Shown: positions 8,137 to 17,730, numbered from the stretch's first letter. The stretch: DNA of 64,000 bases from Caballeronia sp. dw_19 (GCF_018449515.1 NZ_JAAVUQ010000013.1:62001-126000); one strand, 5' to 3'. Program-made: numbers and translations. The notes: generated from the letters alone by a model not told the origin.

Positions 8137-9984
8137 TCAGGCGTTCGCGCTGCCGCGCACATCGAATTCGACTTTCCAGCGCTCGTTCGTGCCGCGCGGC
8201 ACGGCTTCGAGTTCCAGTGTGCCGGCTTCAGTGATCCGTGCATGCAGCTTCACCGGCACGACTTCGCCGGGCGTACGTCCTTCGGGCGGCAGCGTAGCGT
8301 GGATTTCCTCCAGCTCCTGCAACTCGTCGGGCGACCAGTAGTCGAGCATCGTGCCGACCTGATCTTGCCGGCGTACCGACGAACCGAAGAAGCGGAAGTG
8401 CACGGGCTCCCCGACCACGAGGCCGAATTCCTGAGCCGGCAAGGCCGCGTCCGTGCCTTCTTCCATACCGAAGGGCGCGAGGCACAATGCCTGGACAGGT
8501 GGCTCCATACCGGGCACGGCCGGCATGGCTGACTCGATCGCAATATAGTAAGCGCGCGCCGTGCCGCCACGAATGCGCACGCCCTTGCCGCGTTTCACGT
8601 AGCCGTAGTACGCCGCGCCGCGCGCGACCGCGAGGTCGAGATCGGCGCCGCCCAAAAGGCGTGCTGGCGCCGCGCCTTCGGCTGCGAGCCAGCCGTTAAG
8701 GCCATCGAGAATGCGTTCGACGAGCAGCGTCGACTTGAACACGCCGCCGTTGAACAAGACCGCCGTGGGATGCAGGAAGCTCGCGTTCTCGACCGGCACG
8801 TGCTGCAGTCCGTCGAGATCGGCGAGCGCTGCGACCTGTCGGCCGAGGAATGCAGCGAGATGCCGCGTAATGCCCGCATCCTGCGCATACGGGAGGCCGA
8901 GCTGCGTCAGGCCGCCTCGTGCTCGGGTCACCGGCCGCGCCGATGCATCGACTTGTGGGAAGAAGCCATCGAGAATCGTCTGCGTGAGCTCGGCTCGGGT
9001 CAGTTCGGTGCGGATCGAGCCGCCAATGAGTTTCGATCCACGGCTCGGCACGATCAGCGGCACGGTATCTGTACTGCGGTCGGTTAACAGCGTTTCCTTG
9101 GCTGCCCGGCACGCATAGGTGAGCGCGCGCAACTGCCACGGATCGGCCTGCGTTCCCTGGGCAGCCAGCTTGCGCGCAACCCCATGCGCCAGCGCCAGAT
9201 CCATGTTGTCGCCGCCCAGCAGGATGTGTTCGCCAACCGCGACACGATGCAACTCAAGATTGCCCTCACGTTCGATAACCGCGATCAACGACAGGTCGGT
9301 CGTGCCGCCGCCCACGTCCACGACCAGGATGATGTCGCCGACCTTCACTTGCTTGCGCCAGGCGCCGTCGCTTTTCTGGATCCAGCTATAGAGCGCTGCT
9401 TGCGGTTCTTCCAGCAGCGTCATGCGGGCGTAGCCAGCCGCTTGCGCTGCCTCGGCGGTCAATTCCCTCGCGGCCGGATCGAAGGAAGCGGGAATGGTGA
9501 CCGTGATTTCCTGTTCGCTGAACGGTGCATCGGGATGCGCGTAGTCCCATGCTTCACGCAAATGCGTGAGATAGCGAACCGAGCTTTCAAGCGGTGAGAC
9601 ACGCGTGACTTCAGGCGGCGCGTCGCTTGGCAGGATCGCCGCGCGACGGTCCACGCCCGAATGACCGAGCCAGCTCTTGGCGCTCGACACCAAACGAATC
9701 GGCGTCCCTGCGCCTCGGCTGCGTGCCATTTCACCGACTGCGAAGTCGCGTTCGGCGGTCCACGGCAAGGCCAGGTCACCCGGCGCCAGTTCGCTCGGAT
9801 GCGGCAGGTAGAGAAACGAGGGCAGCAGGTCCGGTGATTCGATGGCCCCCGGTGCGGTGAGCTGCGTGATCGGCAGCACGCCCTGACTGGTTCTCTCGCC
9901 GTCACTGGCGGAGAGGTCGACATACGAGAGGGCACAATGGGTAGTGCCCAGATCGATGCCGATCGAATAGCGCGCCTCCGTCAT
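8137..9984 (-). CDS. Hsp70 family protein, short form
   Basis: A 615-residue Hsp70 homologue. Its ATPase motifs are GIDLGTTHCALSY near the N-terminus, VVDVGGGTTDLSLI and GGDNMDLALAH, then LFNGGVFKS. The remaining ~200 residues form a beta-rich tail unlike the DnaK substrate domain and lacking its linker. The true start is the ATG at 9982-9984, which overlaps the DUF2760 stop codon (ATGA), indicating translational coupling; an upstream extension of the open frame to 10227 is not coding. The protein shares many segments with the larger Hsp70 next to it (RLVSSAKSWLGH versus RLVTSAKSWLSH), so the two are diverged paralogues that probably act as a pair. Confidence 0.88.
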   Translation of the reverse strand: MTEARYSIGIDLGTTHCALSYVDLSASDGERTSQGVLPITQLTAPGAIESPDLLPSFLYLPHPSELAPGDLALPWTAERDFAVGEMARSRGAGTPIRLVSSAKSWLGHSGVDRRAAILPSDAPPEVTRVSPLESSVRYLTHLREAWDYAHPDAPFSEQEITVTIPASFDPAARELTAEAAQAAGYARMTLLEEPQAALYSWIQKSDGAWRKQVKVGDIILVVDVGGGTTDLSLIAVIEREGNLELHRVAVGEHILLGGDNMDLALAHGVARKLAAQGTQADPWQLRALTYACRAAKETLLTDRSTDTVPLIVPSRGSKLIGGSIRTELTRAELTQTILDGFFPQVDASARPVTRARGGLTQLGLPYAQDAGITRHLAAFLGRQVAALADLDGLQHVPVENASFLHPTAVLFNGGVFKSTLLVERILDGLNGWLAAEGAAPARLLGGADLDLAVARGAAYYGYVKRGKGVRIRGGTARAYYIAIESAMPAVPGMEPPVQALCLAPFGMEEGTDAALPAQEFGLVVGEPVHFRFFGSSVRRQDQVGTMLDYWSPDELQELEEIHATLPPEGRTPGEVVPVKLHARITEAGTLELEAVPRGTNERWKVEFDVRGSANA

Positions 9985-10541
9985 AGTTCCACCTCGGCCT
10001 GTGCGATCACGGTTGCGTCGTGGGTCTTTGTCAACATCGGGAGCCGGACATCTTCTACTCGCCAGCCGCGGTGACTGAGGTTGCCGCTGAACGGCGGCTT
10101 GCCGACCACGTTGCCTGTCAGCCTGATTGCAGTTGCGTCGAAGCCATCGGCGAGCGTCACGCGGCTGCCTTCGGCCTCTTCGCGCACCGGACGAATCGTG
10201 AAATGCTCGCGCAGCGTCGCGCGGCAACCGTCGTGCACAAGCCTCGCGGCGGCGCCGATGTCCGCATCGGAATAACCTGCAATGTCCTCTTCGACAAAGT
10301 CAACAAAGCGCGCGCCGCGCTGGAGAAGTCCGAGAAGCTGAAGCGCTGCGTCCGGGCTTGCCGCCTTGATCGTGGGAGCGGCCGCTGCTGCGGGTTGGGG
10401 CGCGGTGACTGGCGCCGCCACTACTGCCCCGTCGCGCAGCCGACGCACTTGGGCTGCGAATTCGCGGTCACCCAGGACAGCGAAAAATGTTCCGACGGCT
10501 AGGGAAAGTCTGCCGAAGAAAGACAGGTTTGATTCGGTCAT
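9981..10541 (-). CDS. DUF2760 protein, Hsp70-operon partner
   Basis: 186 residues. It begins with a hydrophobic N-terminal segment (LSFFGRLSLAVGTFFAVLG), followed by a short Pro/Ala-rich spacer (about 40-60). A conserved-looking domain follows with LLQRGARFVDFVEEDIAGYS and VGKPPFSGNLSHRGWRVEDV. This is the pattern I know as DUF2760, which commonly sits beside two Hsp70-like genes. An AGGAG site lies nine bases before the ATG. It is the first gene of the operon and its stop overlaps the next start. The function is unknown; a dedicated co-chaperone or membrane tether for the Hsp70 pair is an inference. Confidence 0.8.
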   Translation of the reverse strand: MTESNLSFFGRLSLAVGTFFAVLGDREFAAQVRRLRDGAVVAAPVTAPQPAAAAAPTIKAASPDAALQLLGLLQRGARFVDFVEEDIAGYSDADIGAAARLVHDGCRATLREHFTIRPVREEAEGSRVTLADGFDATAIRLTGNVVGKPPFSGNLSHRGWRVEDVRLPMLTKTHDATVIAQAEVEL

Positions 10542-10848
10542 ACAAAATTGCTCCTGTAGGCTCGCTTGAACAACGAGCTATCCTGCCGGCCGCTGGACAA
10601 GGCGTATTGAAAGCCTTGAAGGGCGAACGCCGGCATTTAATTCGTCAGCCCGATGGGGGCTAAAACCCGTATTTTGCCTTGATGTGGCCGAGAGCCGTTC
10701 AATATGCGAATGGTGGCCGTCTATTGTCGCCATTGCGACGCGCCGCATGAAGGGCCATACGGGGTTGGGATTTGGTGCATGCGTAAGGCCGGCAGGGCGC
10801 GGTTTCGGTCGCTGGAAACGAACGATCGACTGATGCCCGGTTTGGCGG
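10542..10848. other. intergenic, promoter region of the DUF2760-Hsp70 operon
   Basis: About 300 bases between the end of the small Cys-rich gene and the start of the DUF2760 gene, both on the minus strand. It must hold the operon promoter. No heat-shock (sigma-32) promoter of clear quality was found by eye and no RNA gene is evident. Confidence 0.45.
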
Positions 10849-11109
10849 CTAGTCGCCTTCGAAATCATCGGCCGCCTTACGATTCCGGCGCTCTTCGTTG
10901 GCACGGCGAGCGCGCACGCGCTGGCGCCACAGGACGGTAATGACCTCCCCCGTGGTCGCGCCAGCGGGGATTTCGTTGCGGATGAGATTCGGCACCATCG
11001 GCAGGCCAAGCCGCTGCCTTCGCAGAGCCCGGGCTATGGCCGTGCGGCACTCCTGCCCGTGGCAATCCCATTCGTCACGCATTTTTCTGCAGTAACGGCA
11101 CTCGTTCAT
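10849..11109 (-). CDS. Small Cys-rich hypothetical protein
   Basis: 86 residues starting MNECRYCRKMRDEWDCHG. Four cysteines in the first 21 residues (C4, C7, C16, C21) could bind a zinc ion. A very basic, Arg-rich C-terminal half follows (RQRVRARRANEERRNRK), which suggests nucleic-acid binding. I do not recognise the family. The amino-acid use and Cys spacing look like a real protein, and it stands alone between two unrelated transcription units. The other frames in the same place look like shadows. Confidence 0.55.
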   Translation of the reverse strand: MNECRYCRKMRDEWDCHGQECRTAIARALRRQRLGLPMVPNLIRNEIPAGATTGEVITVLWRQRVRARRANEERRNRKAADDFEGD

Positions 11110-11398
11110 GGCAAATAGTTTAACTGTAAACCCTGATGGCCGGGACCGTCAGGAGTTGCAGACGGTCAGGGCCATCACGTGCCAGGCCTTCGCATACAAA
11201 GATTTACCGCGGATCGACAGACACGTATTCGCGTCGGCGACTCCCCGTCATGCCGGGGAAATCCGGGTTAGCGTTAGTTAAAGTATTGACTCCCGTTGCC
11301 GATATTCAATCTAAGCACTGCCCCCGTTCAATTCGCCTTGTCTTTGCGACTTTCCGCTTCAGAGCCGCCACCATGGTTATGCCATTGGCTCTTTCGCG

Positions 11399-12784
11399 AT
11401 GCAGGTTCCAACGGTTAGCTTTCAGGTGCGTCCAAAGTGCCCATTGACGCCGGGTCGTTCCATCCCGCAACCAAAAAGTAAACCTCAAGTGCGACGAATT
11501 GAGCTTGCCTCCCTTCTATCTGTCCTGCTCAGCGTCATTCTCATGTCGTTGTATGGTTGTCACCAGCAAGACCACACCTCTTCGAACCCGACCGTGCCGC
11601 CCCGGACCACCATCACTGCGCTGATATGGGCTCCAGATTGGCCAGAAGAAATGCTTCAGATTGCCGCCGAGTTCAGCAAGCTCAATCCGGACATACGCGT
11701 GAATGTGCAGTTCATGATTGGCAATTCAGTCGAAGAAAATATCAAGCCCCGGATCGCCTCCGGTAACTTGCCGGATCTGGTCAGTGTCAACCCTAACGCC
11801 TATGCGGCTGAATTGGCCGATCAAGGCATCCTGGCGGACGTCGGCGAAACGTCAGCATGGAACAACATGCTCGACCCTCTCAAGGGAGACTGGACGAGTC
11901 GCCAATCCAGAAAGTTTGGAATCTCCGGCGGAGTGGCGACGACGCTGATTTATTACAACCAGGACATGTTCGCGAAGGCCGGGATCACGGAACTGCCGAC
12001 CAATTTCCGCGAATTCCTGATGGTTTGCGATAAGCTCAAACGTGCGGGTTTTACACCTATCATGTGGAACGGCGGCTTCCCGAACATGCTCGGCAACGGT
12101 CCCTTCAGTTTCGGCTTTGCCAACAATGTGGTGGCACGCGACCCGGATTGGAAGATGAAAATCTCTGACGGCACGCTCGATTTGAACACGCCTCAGGTAG
12201 CCGATATCTTTGCGAAGATTCTGCTGATTGCAGACCGCGGATACGTACAAGAGGGGTTCATGGCGACGGACTACGATGAAGGCATACGTCTGTTCAAGGA
12301 AGGCAAGGTTGCGATGGCTTTCCACGGCAGTTGGGCAGCCGGCCTTTTGTTGCGCGGCAACCCCTTCGAGGTTGGCGTGTTTATTCCCCCCTGGAACGCG
12401 CCTGGCAAGCGGGTGGTGCCTGTGATTGGCAGTGAAACCGGGTTTGCGGTGTGTGAGACGCCCAACAAAGTCGCCGCCACTCGCTTTCTGGAATTCATCA
12501 CCGGGAAGGGATTCTCCATTCTCCAAAGAAAACGTCAGAACATTCCGCCATTCAAGCAAGTCGACGAAACAATGGTGAGCAATCCAAAGATTGCCGACTA
12601 CACGAATAGGGTCAGCCATTTTTCCGTGACCGCCAGCCCGTACTATTCTGTCCTACCCTCCAACTCGATCGAGCGGTTGCATCAGTTGATGCAGGATGTG
12701 TTGTTCAAGAAGATCACGCCCAGGCAGGCGGCAAAACTCCTGGACGAATCTGTCAAGAACGAAGCAAAGATGCACTACAAATGA
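11399..12784 (+). CDS. Extracellular sugar-binding lipoprotein (ABC, family 1)
   Basis: A solute-binding protein of the maltose/multiple-sugar class (Pfam SBP_bac_1/8 type): TTITALIWAPDWPEEMLQIA at the start of the fold, PDLVSVNPNAYAAELADQG, GGVATTLIYYNQDMFAKAG and KVAMAFHGSWAAG. A lipobox (LMSLYGC) follows a hydrophobic stretch. The best start may be GTG at 11489, which gives a compact lipoprotein signal VRRIELASLLSVLLSV; the ATG at 11399 adds 30 residues unlike a signal peptide. The stop overlaps the start of the GGDEF-EAL gene (ATGA). No sugar permease or ATPase gene is near, so it may work as a ligand sensor for the next protein (inference). Confidence 0.85.
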   Translation: MQVPTVSFQVRPKCPLTPGRSIPQPKSKPQVRRIELASLLSVLLSVILMSLYGCHQQDHTSSNPTVPPRTTITALIWAPDWPEEMLQIAAEFSKLNPDIRVNVQFMIGNSVEENIKPRIASGNLPDLVSVNPNAYAAELADQGILADVGETSAWNNMLDPLKGDWTSRQSRKFGISGGVATTLIYYNQDMFAKAGITELPTNFREFLMVCDKLKRAGFTPIMWNGGFPNMLGNGPFSFGFANNVVARDPDWKMKISDGTLDLNTPQVADIFAKILLIADRGYVQEGFMATDYDEGIRLFKEGKVAMAFHGSWAAGLLLRGNPFEVGVFIPPWNAPGKRVVPVIGSETGFAVCETPNKVAATRFLEFITGKGFSILQRKRQNIPPFKQVDETMVSNPKIADYTNRVSHFSVTASPYYSVLPSNSIERLHQLMQDVLFKKITPRQAAKLLDESVKNEAKMHYK

Positions 12785-15750
12785 GCTCAATCATCGGTTC
12801 GCTGCGAAGCGTTTTCGAATACCTCTCCCTGGATCTGCTGCGCCGGGTCGAAATTCGCTACCGGCTAATCACCGCATTCATTTTGCTCTCGCTGCTGCCC
12901 ATACTTCTTTCGGGATACTTATCGTATGTCGAGTCGAGTGCGGCGATTAGGGAGAAGGCAGAGATATTTTCGAAAGAGGTGGTCAGGCAGCTATCCAAGA
13001 ACGTCTTGTTGCGGATGGAGCAGATCGAGACGGAAAGCAGCTTCCTTGTGCTCTCCGATCGGGTTCAAGGTGCGTTGACAAGGGTCGCAAACGGCAGCGC
13101 AAAAGAGCAGAGCGAGGCTCGCCGGGATATGACCCGGCTACTCCTGGAGCACTACGGATCGATTGATTTCATCAACCAGAAATACCTGCTCGACAAGAAC
13201 AACCGCATCATGGACACCCAGGCGTTCGCGCAACTGACCCAGGGTGTGACGCATTTGGTCAAGCAGGCGCCCGATCATAATGGACACCCCTATTGGGGCA
13301 GTTACGACAACGGTGTTGGGCAACAAAACCTGGGGATGGTGCGGGCTATCATTGGCAAGAGCAACAATCGGCAGATCGGCAATCTGGTTCTGGTCGTTCG
13401 CCCCGAATATTTCTCGACAATTTTTAATGACGTCGCCTTGGGGAGTGGAACGGAAATCTACGTTCTCGATGCCAGCAGCAACAAGCTGATTGTCCGTGCC
13501 GACGACACATCCGCGACTACCAGTGAGACGGCTGAACCTGGCCTGATCGATCAAATCGCGCATAACGAACCCTATGGCCAGCCGAGTGGTTTCGTCGCCT
13601 TCGAGGGCAAGCGCCGCGCGCGCTACTTTGCCGCGTACTCAAGGATTCCCGGCACGACCTGGTTTGTGGTCAGCACAATTCCCGAAACAAAGCTGACGGC
13701 ACAGGCACAGTCGGTGCGCGACCAGATCGTGCTGGTCGGCATCTCGGGCTTCTTGCTTTCGATCTTCCTCGCCTACTTTATCTCCCACAGCATTTCGGCA
13801 CCGCTTAAGGAACTGGTGCGAAAGATGCACGATACAGGCAACGATGCGGGAGCCCAGGCTGAAGAAGACGCACAGGCGCTCACCGATGCCGACAGTCAAG
13901 ATGAGTTAGGCAGACTGGCGCAGCGGTTTGAAAGAATGCGCGAGGCAATCAAGCAGAAGATCCAGAAGATCAACGAGATCAACTCCTCCCTTGAACAGAC
14001 CGTCATCGAGCGAACGGCGGAACTCGTTACCAAGGAGCACGAGTCGCGCACGTTGATCGAGAATTCGCCTGACACGATTACCCGCTACGACCGGGACCTC
14101 CACCGCATTTATGCCAATCCCGCGTTCTGTACCTCGGCGGGGTGCAGCCTCGGCGAAGCGCTCGGCAAGCGCCCTTCAGAAAACCCCGGCGGCGCTAATG
14201 CGCTGATCTACGAGATGAAGATTCTAGACGTCATTTCAAGCGGGGAAAGTTCGCAGTTCGAACTGAAATGGGTCAGTCGCGACGGACAGGAACAGTGCAC
14301 CCATATCCGCCTGACTCCGGAGATTGACCGGTCAGGCAAGGTGAGTTCCGTGCTGGCCGTTGGTCGCGATTTATCGGACCGGATGGCATTCGAGGCAACG
14401 ATCTGGAAACAGGCCAATTTTGATGCGCTGACCCACCTTCCGAACCGTCAGATGTTTCATGACCGTCTCGACCATGAAGCCAGAATGGCGCGTCGCTCCG
14501 GAAAACGTATGGCCTTGATGCTGATCGACCTGGATCGATTCAAAGAGGTCAATGACTCCCTGGGACACGACACCGGGGACATCCTGCTGATCGAGGCGGC
14601 CAGACGCATCACGTCGAGCGTGCGCGAATCGGACACTGTTGCTCGTCTCGGCGGTGACGAATTTACTGTCATCCTGCCCAACCTGGACGACATCGAAAGC
14701 ATTGACCGGATCGCAAAGACTATCATCGACAAGCTGGCCGAACCCTTCAAGCTCGGCCCGGACGAGGCTTTCATATCGGCCAGCGTCGGCATCACGCTTT
14801 ACCCCGACGACACCAGCGAACTCGATGTCCTTTTCAAGAATGCTGACCAGGCCATGTATGCGGCCAAAAACGCCGGGCGCAATCGTTTCAGCTACTTCAC
14901 GCCCGACTTGCAAGTGGCGGCAGAAAAGCGCCGGCGTCTCATGAGTGATCTACGCGCCGCCCTGCCCGGCGAGCAGTTCCAGATCTATTACCAGCCCATC
15001 GTCGATCTGGCGACTGGGGAAGTCTACAAAGCCGAGGCACTGATCCGCTGGCTGCACCCTGAACGCGGCACGATCAGCCCGCTGGATTTCATTCCATTGG
15101 CCGAAGACACCGGACTCATCGTTCCGGTCGGAGACTGGATGTTTAAACAGGCTGTGCAGCAGGCCCGGCAATGGCGCAGCCGATTCCATCCGTCTTTCCA
15201 GATCAGCGTCAACGTGTCACCGGTGCAGATTCGTCAAGACAGCCTCCTGTGTACCCAATGGCCCGACTATCTGAATCAGGAAGGGATGCCGGGGCAGAGT
15301 GTTGCGATTGAAATAACCGAGGGGCTGTTACTGCATGCCGAATCGAAGATCGACGAGAAGCTGCTGACCTTCCGCGATGCGGGGATCCGGATCTCGATCG
15401 ACGACTTCGGGACGGGTTACTCGTCGCTGGCATATCTCAGGCGCTTCGATATCGATTACCTCAAGATCGATCGTTCATTCGTGCAGAACCTCGCGTTTGA
15501 TGGAGACAATCAGGCGCTTTGCGAGGCGATGGTCGTACTCGCTCACAAACTGGGATTGAAAGTCATTGCGGAAGGGGTGGAGACGACAGAGCAACGGGAT
15601 TTCCTCTTCGCCGTGGGTTGTGATTTTGCCCAAGGTTTTTTATATTCCGAGCCCGTTCCACCTGATCAATTTGAGGCGTTGGTATGGCCGGCTCTCACGG
15701 AGAGGCCTACCCATCATACGGCTGCTGCGAGCAGCATAGCCGACGCATGA
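12781..15750 (+). CDS. Membrane-bound GGDEF-EAL cyclic-di-GMP enzyme with sensor domain
   Basis: 989 residues. Domains in order: TM helix at about 28-50; a periplasmic double-Cache-like sensor (about 50-315); TM helix at about 316-338; HAMP; a short coiled coil; PAS (from about 425, LIENSPDTITRYDRDLHRIY); GGDEF (about 545-705); EAL (about 720-975). The cyclase motif RLGGDEF is intact, with an I-site RESD five residues before it. The EAL domain keeps the catalytic set: EALIRW, NVSPVQ, EITEG, DDFGTGYSS, LKIDRSF, AEGVET. Both activities are therefore possible. It is translationally coupled to the sugar-binding lipoprotein, which may present its ligand to the Cache domain. Confidence 0.93.
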   Translation: MSSIIGSLRSVFEYLSLDLLRRVEIRYRLITAFILLSLLPILLSGYLSYVESSAAIREKAEIFSKEVVRQLSKNVLLRMEQIETESSFLVLSDRVQGALTRVANGSAKEQSEARRDMTRLLLEHYGSIDFINQKYLLDKNNRIMDTQAFAQLTQGVTHLVKQAPDHNGHPYWGSYDNGVGQQNLGMVRAIIGKSNNRQIGNLVLVVRPEYFSTIFNDVALGSGTEIYVLDASSNKLIVRADDTSATTSETAEPGLIDQIAHNEPYGQPSGFVAFEGKRRARYFAAYSRIPGTTWFVVSTIPETKLTAQAQSVRDQIVLVGISGFLLSIFLAYFISHSISAPLKELVRKMHDTGNDAGAQAEEDAQALTDADSQDELGRLAQRFERMREAIKQKIQKINEINSSLEQTVIERTAELVTKEHESRTLIENSPDTITRYDRDLHRIYANPAFCTSAGCSLGEALGKRPSENPGGANALIYEMKILDVISSGESSQFELKWVSRDGQEQCTHIRLTPEIDRSGKVSSVLAVGRDLSDRMAFEATIWKQANFDALTHLPNRQMFHDRLDHEARMARRSGKRMALMLIDLDRFKEVNDSLGHDTGDILLIEAARRITSSVRESDTVARLGGDEFTVILPNLDDIESIDRIAKTIIDKLAEPFKLGPDEAFISASVGITLYPDDTSELDVLFKNADQAMYAAKNAGRNRFSYFTPDLQVAAEKRRRLMSDLRAALPGEQFQIYYQPIVDLATGEVYKAEALIRWLHPERGTISPLDFIPLAEDTGLIVPVGDWMFKQAVQQARQWRSRFHPSFQISVNVSPVQIRQDSLLCTQWPDYLNQEGMPGQSVAIEITEGLLLHAESKIDEKLLTFRDAGIRISIDDFGTGYSSLAYLRRFDIDYLKIDRSFVQNLAFDGDNQALCEAMVVLAHKLGLKVIAEGVETTEQRDFLFAVGCDFAQGFLYSEPVPPDQFEALVWPALTERPTHHTAAASSIADA

Positions 15751-15756
15751 AACACA

Positions 15757-15801
15757 CGTGCCCGGCAACAATCGATAAAGAATCGCCCCCCGCCGGGCAC
15801 G
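15757..15801. terminator. weak hairpin between convergent genes
   Basis: Inverted repeat CGTGCCCGGC (15757-15766) / GCCGGGCACG (15792-15801), with a 25-base loop and no good T run on either side. It lies between the convergent ends of the GGDEF-EAL and monooxygenase genes and may serve both as a terminator. Confidence 0.35.
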
Positions 15802-15840
15802 CCTGACGTTCCGTTGCAAAGCGTCAGTTACAACCTGCCA

Positions 15841-17643
15841 TCACGACAAATGATGCACCTCTTGCAAGCCGAATACCGGCGTTGGAATCCCCTCCATCCG
15901 CGCCTTGAGTTGCAGCGATAAATACTGCGAGTAGTGGCGCGATTGATGCAGGTTACCGCCATGGAACCACAACGCCTGCTGCTGCGTAGGTTTCCACATG
16001 TTGCGCTGCTCGCCTTCCCACGGCCCCGGGTCCTTGGTCGTATTCGATCCCAGTCCCCACACCTTGCCCACCTTGTCCGCCACCTCACGCGATATAAGAT
16101 CCGCGGCCCAGCCGTTCATCGACCCATAACCGGTCGCGTACACGACCAGATCCGCTTCCAGTTCGCTGCCGTCGCTGAGCACGACCGAATGCTCTTTCAA
16201 CTCGACTACATCCACGCCGCTCTTCAGCTTGATCTTGCCGTCCGCGACGAGGTCCGCCGCGCCCACATCAATGTAATAGCCCGATCCGCGCCGCAGATAT
16301 TTCATGAAGAGGCCTGAGCCGTCATCGCCGAAATCAAGCATGAAACCGCGTTTCTCCAGCCGGTCATAAAACTCGGCATCACGCTCCTTGATCGCGTTGT
16401 ACACCGGGATCTGGAACTCGTGCAGGATCTTGTATGGAATCGATGCAAACGTCAGGTCGGCCTTCATCGTGGTCATGCCCGCCGCCACTGCGCGCTCGGA
16501 GTAAAGATCGCCCAGCGCCAGGTCCATCAGCGTGTTCGACTTGACTATGTGCGTGGACGAACGCTGAACCATGGTCACATCCACGCCCGCTTCCCACAGC
16601 GCCCCGCAAATATCGTGCGAAGAATTATTCGCGCCAATCACCACGACCTTCTTGCCCTTGTAAGCATCCGGTCCCGGATGTTTCGACGAATGATGCTGCT
16701 CGCCCTTGAACACATCCATGCCCTTGAACTTCGGCAGATTCGGTTTGCCCGACATGCCGGTGGCGAGCACGAGTTGCTTCGGCCGCAGCGTCAGTTTTTC
16801 GCCGTCGCGCTCGACTTCCACGATCCATTCGCCGGCGGCTTCGTCGTATCGGGCAGATGTACAGGTCGTCGATCCCCAGTAGTTCAGCTCCATCACCTTT
16901 GTGTACATCTCCAGCCAGTCGCCTATCTTGTCCTTCGGCGAAAACACCGGCCAGTTGTCCGGGAAAGGCAGATACGGCATATGGTCGTACCAGACCGGAT
17001 CATGCAGGCACAGCGTTTTATAACGAGCACGCCAGGCGTCCCCGGGGCGCTCGTTCTTATCGATAATGATCGCCGGCACACCCAGTTGCCGCAGCCGCGC
17101 TCCCAACGCAATGCCACCCTGCCCGCCGCCGACGATCAGGCAATACGGCTGCTTCTCATAACCCAGCGTCTCCAGTTCAGCCTCGCGATTCTCCTTCCAG
17201 CTGGTGCGGTCCGTACGCGCGCCGTGTTCAGCGCCCATCGACCGCCTGAACCCTTTCGGTTCTTCGTGGCCTTTGAGTTCAGTCATGGTCGTGAGCAACG
17301 TCCAGATCTGCCCGTCCTTCACGCGGATAAAACCCGTGCCGCGCGCGACTCCCGTCTCGAACGTGATCCACGCTTGCGTCACGCCGTCCGCTTCGGTCGC
17401 CGTTTCGTTATCGGCAATCTTCAGCTTTGATGGCTTGACCGTGTTCAACTGCGAATCGAGCATCGCGGCAATCTGCTCGCGGCCTTCCATCGTCTTGATG
17501 TTCCAGGTGAACGCGACAAGGTCGCGCCAATAACCATCGGGCTGGAATAGCGCAATGGCCGCCGCGGTGTCGCCGCTTTTTAACGCGGCTTCGAATGTCT
17601 CCAGGATGTTGCTGATGGTTTGATTCGGATTCTGTTCAGACAT
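15841..17643 (-). CDS. Flavin-containing monooxygenase with N-terminal NTF2-like domain
   Basis: A 600-residue two-part protein. Residues about 8-125 form an NTF2/SnoaL-like domain (ILETFEAALKSGDTAAAIAL, then a HEEPKGFRR linker). Residues about 165-600 form an NAD(P)H- and FAD-dependent monooxygenase. The FAD site is VGGGQGGIALGARL, the FMO/Baeyer-Villiger-like fingerprint is FKGEQHHSSKH, the NADP site is VVVIGANNSSHD and the late motif is LVVYATGYGS. Such enzymes insert oxygen into ketones, amines or sulfides; the substrate is unknown. A GGAGGAG site precedes the ATG. An upstream regulator gene on the same strand, 87 bases away, probably controls it. Confidence 0.88.
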   Translation of the reverse strand: MSEQNPNQTISNILETFEAALKSGDTAAAIALFQPDGYWRDLVAFTWNIKTMEGREQIAAMLDSQLNTVKPSKLKIADNETATEADGVTQAWITFETGVARGTGFIRVKDGQIWTLLTTMTELKGHEEPKGFRRSMGAEHGARTDRTSWKENREAELETLGYEKQPYCLIVGGGQGGIALGARLRQLGVPAIIIDKNERPGDAWRARYKTLCLHDPVWYDHMPYLPFPDNWPVFSPKDKIGDWLEMYTKVMELNYWGSTTCTSARYDEAAGEWIVEVERDGEKLTLRPKQLVLATGMSGKPNLPKFKGMDVFKGEQHHSSKHPGPDAYKGKKVVVIGANNSSHDICGALWEAGVDVTMVQRSSTHIVKSNTLMDLALGDLYSERAVAAGMTTMKADLTFASIPYKILHEFQIPVYNAIKERDAEFYDRLEKRGFMLDFGDDGSGLFMKYLRRGSGYYIDVGAADLVADGKIKLKSGVDVVELKEHSVVLSDGSELEADLVVYATGYGSMNGWAADLISREVADKVGKVWGLGSNTTKDPGPWEGEQRNMWKPTQQQALWFHGGNLHQSRHYSQYLSLQLKARMEGIPTPVFGLQEVHHLS

Positions 17644-17730
17644 GGTCGCTCCTCCATGAGATACGGATCACTAAGTATCGGTTAAGAAAGACGGGTCTGT
17701 GCCCGCTAAAATGAAAGCGCTTATCTACTG

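Noticed and set aside
12781..15750. Degenerate (inactive) GGDEF or EAL domain
   Set aside because: RLGGDEF, the RESD I-site and the full set of EAL metal and catalytic residues are present, so no domain can be called inactive from sequence.
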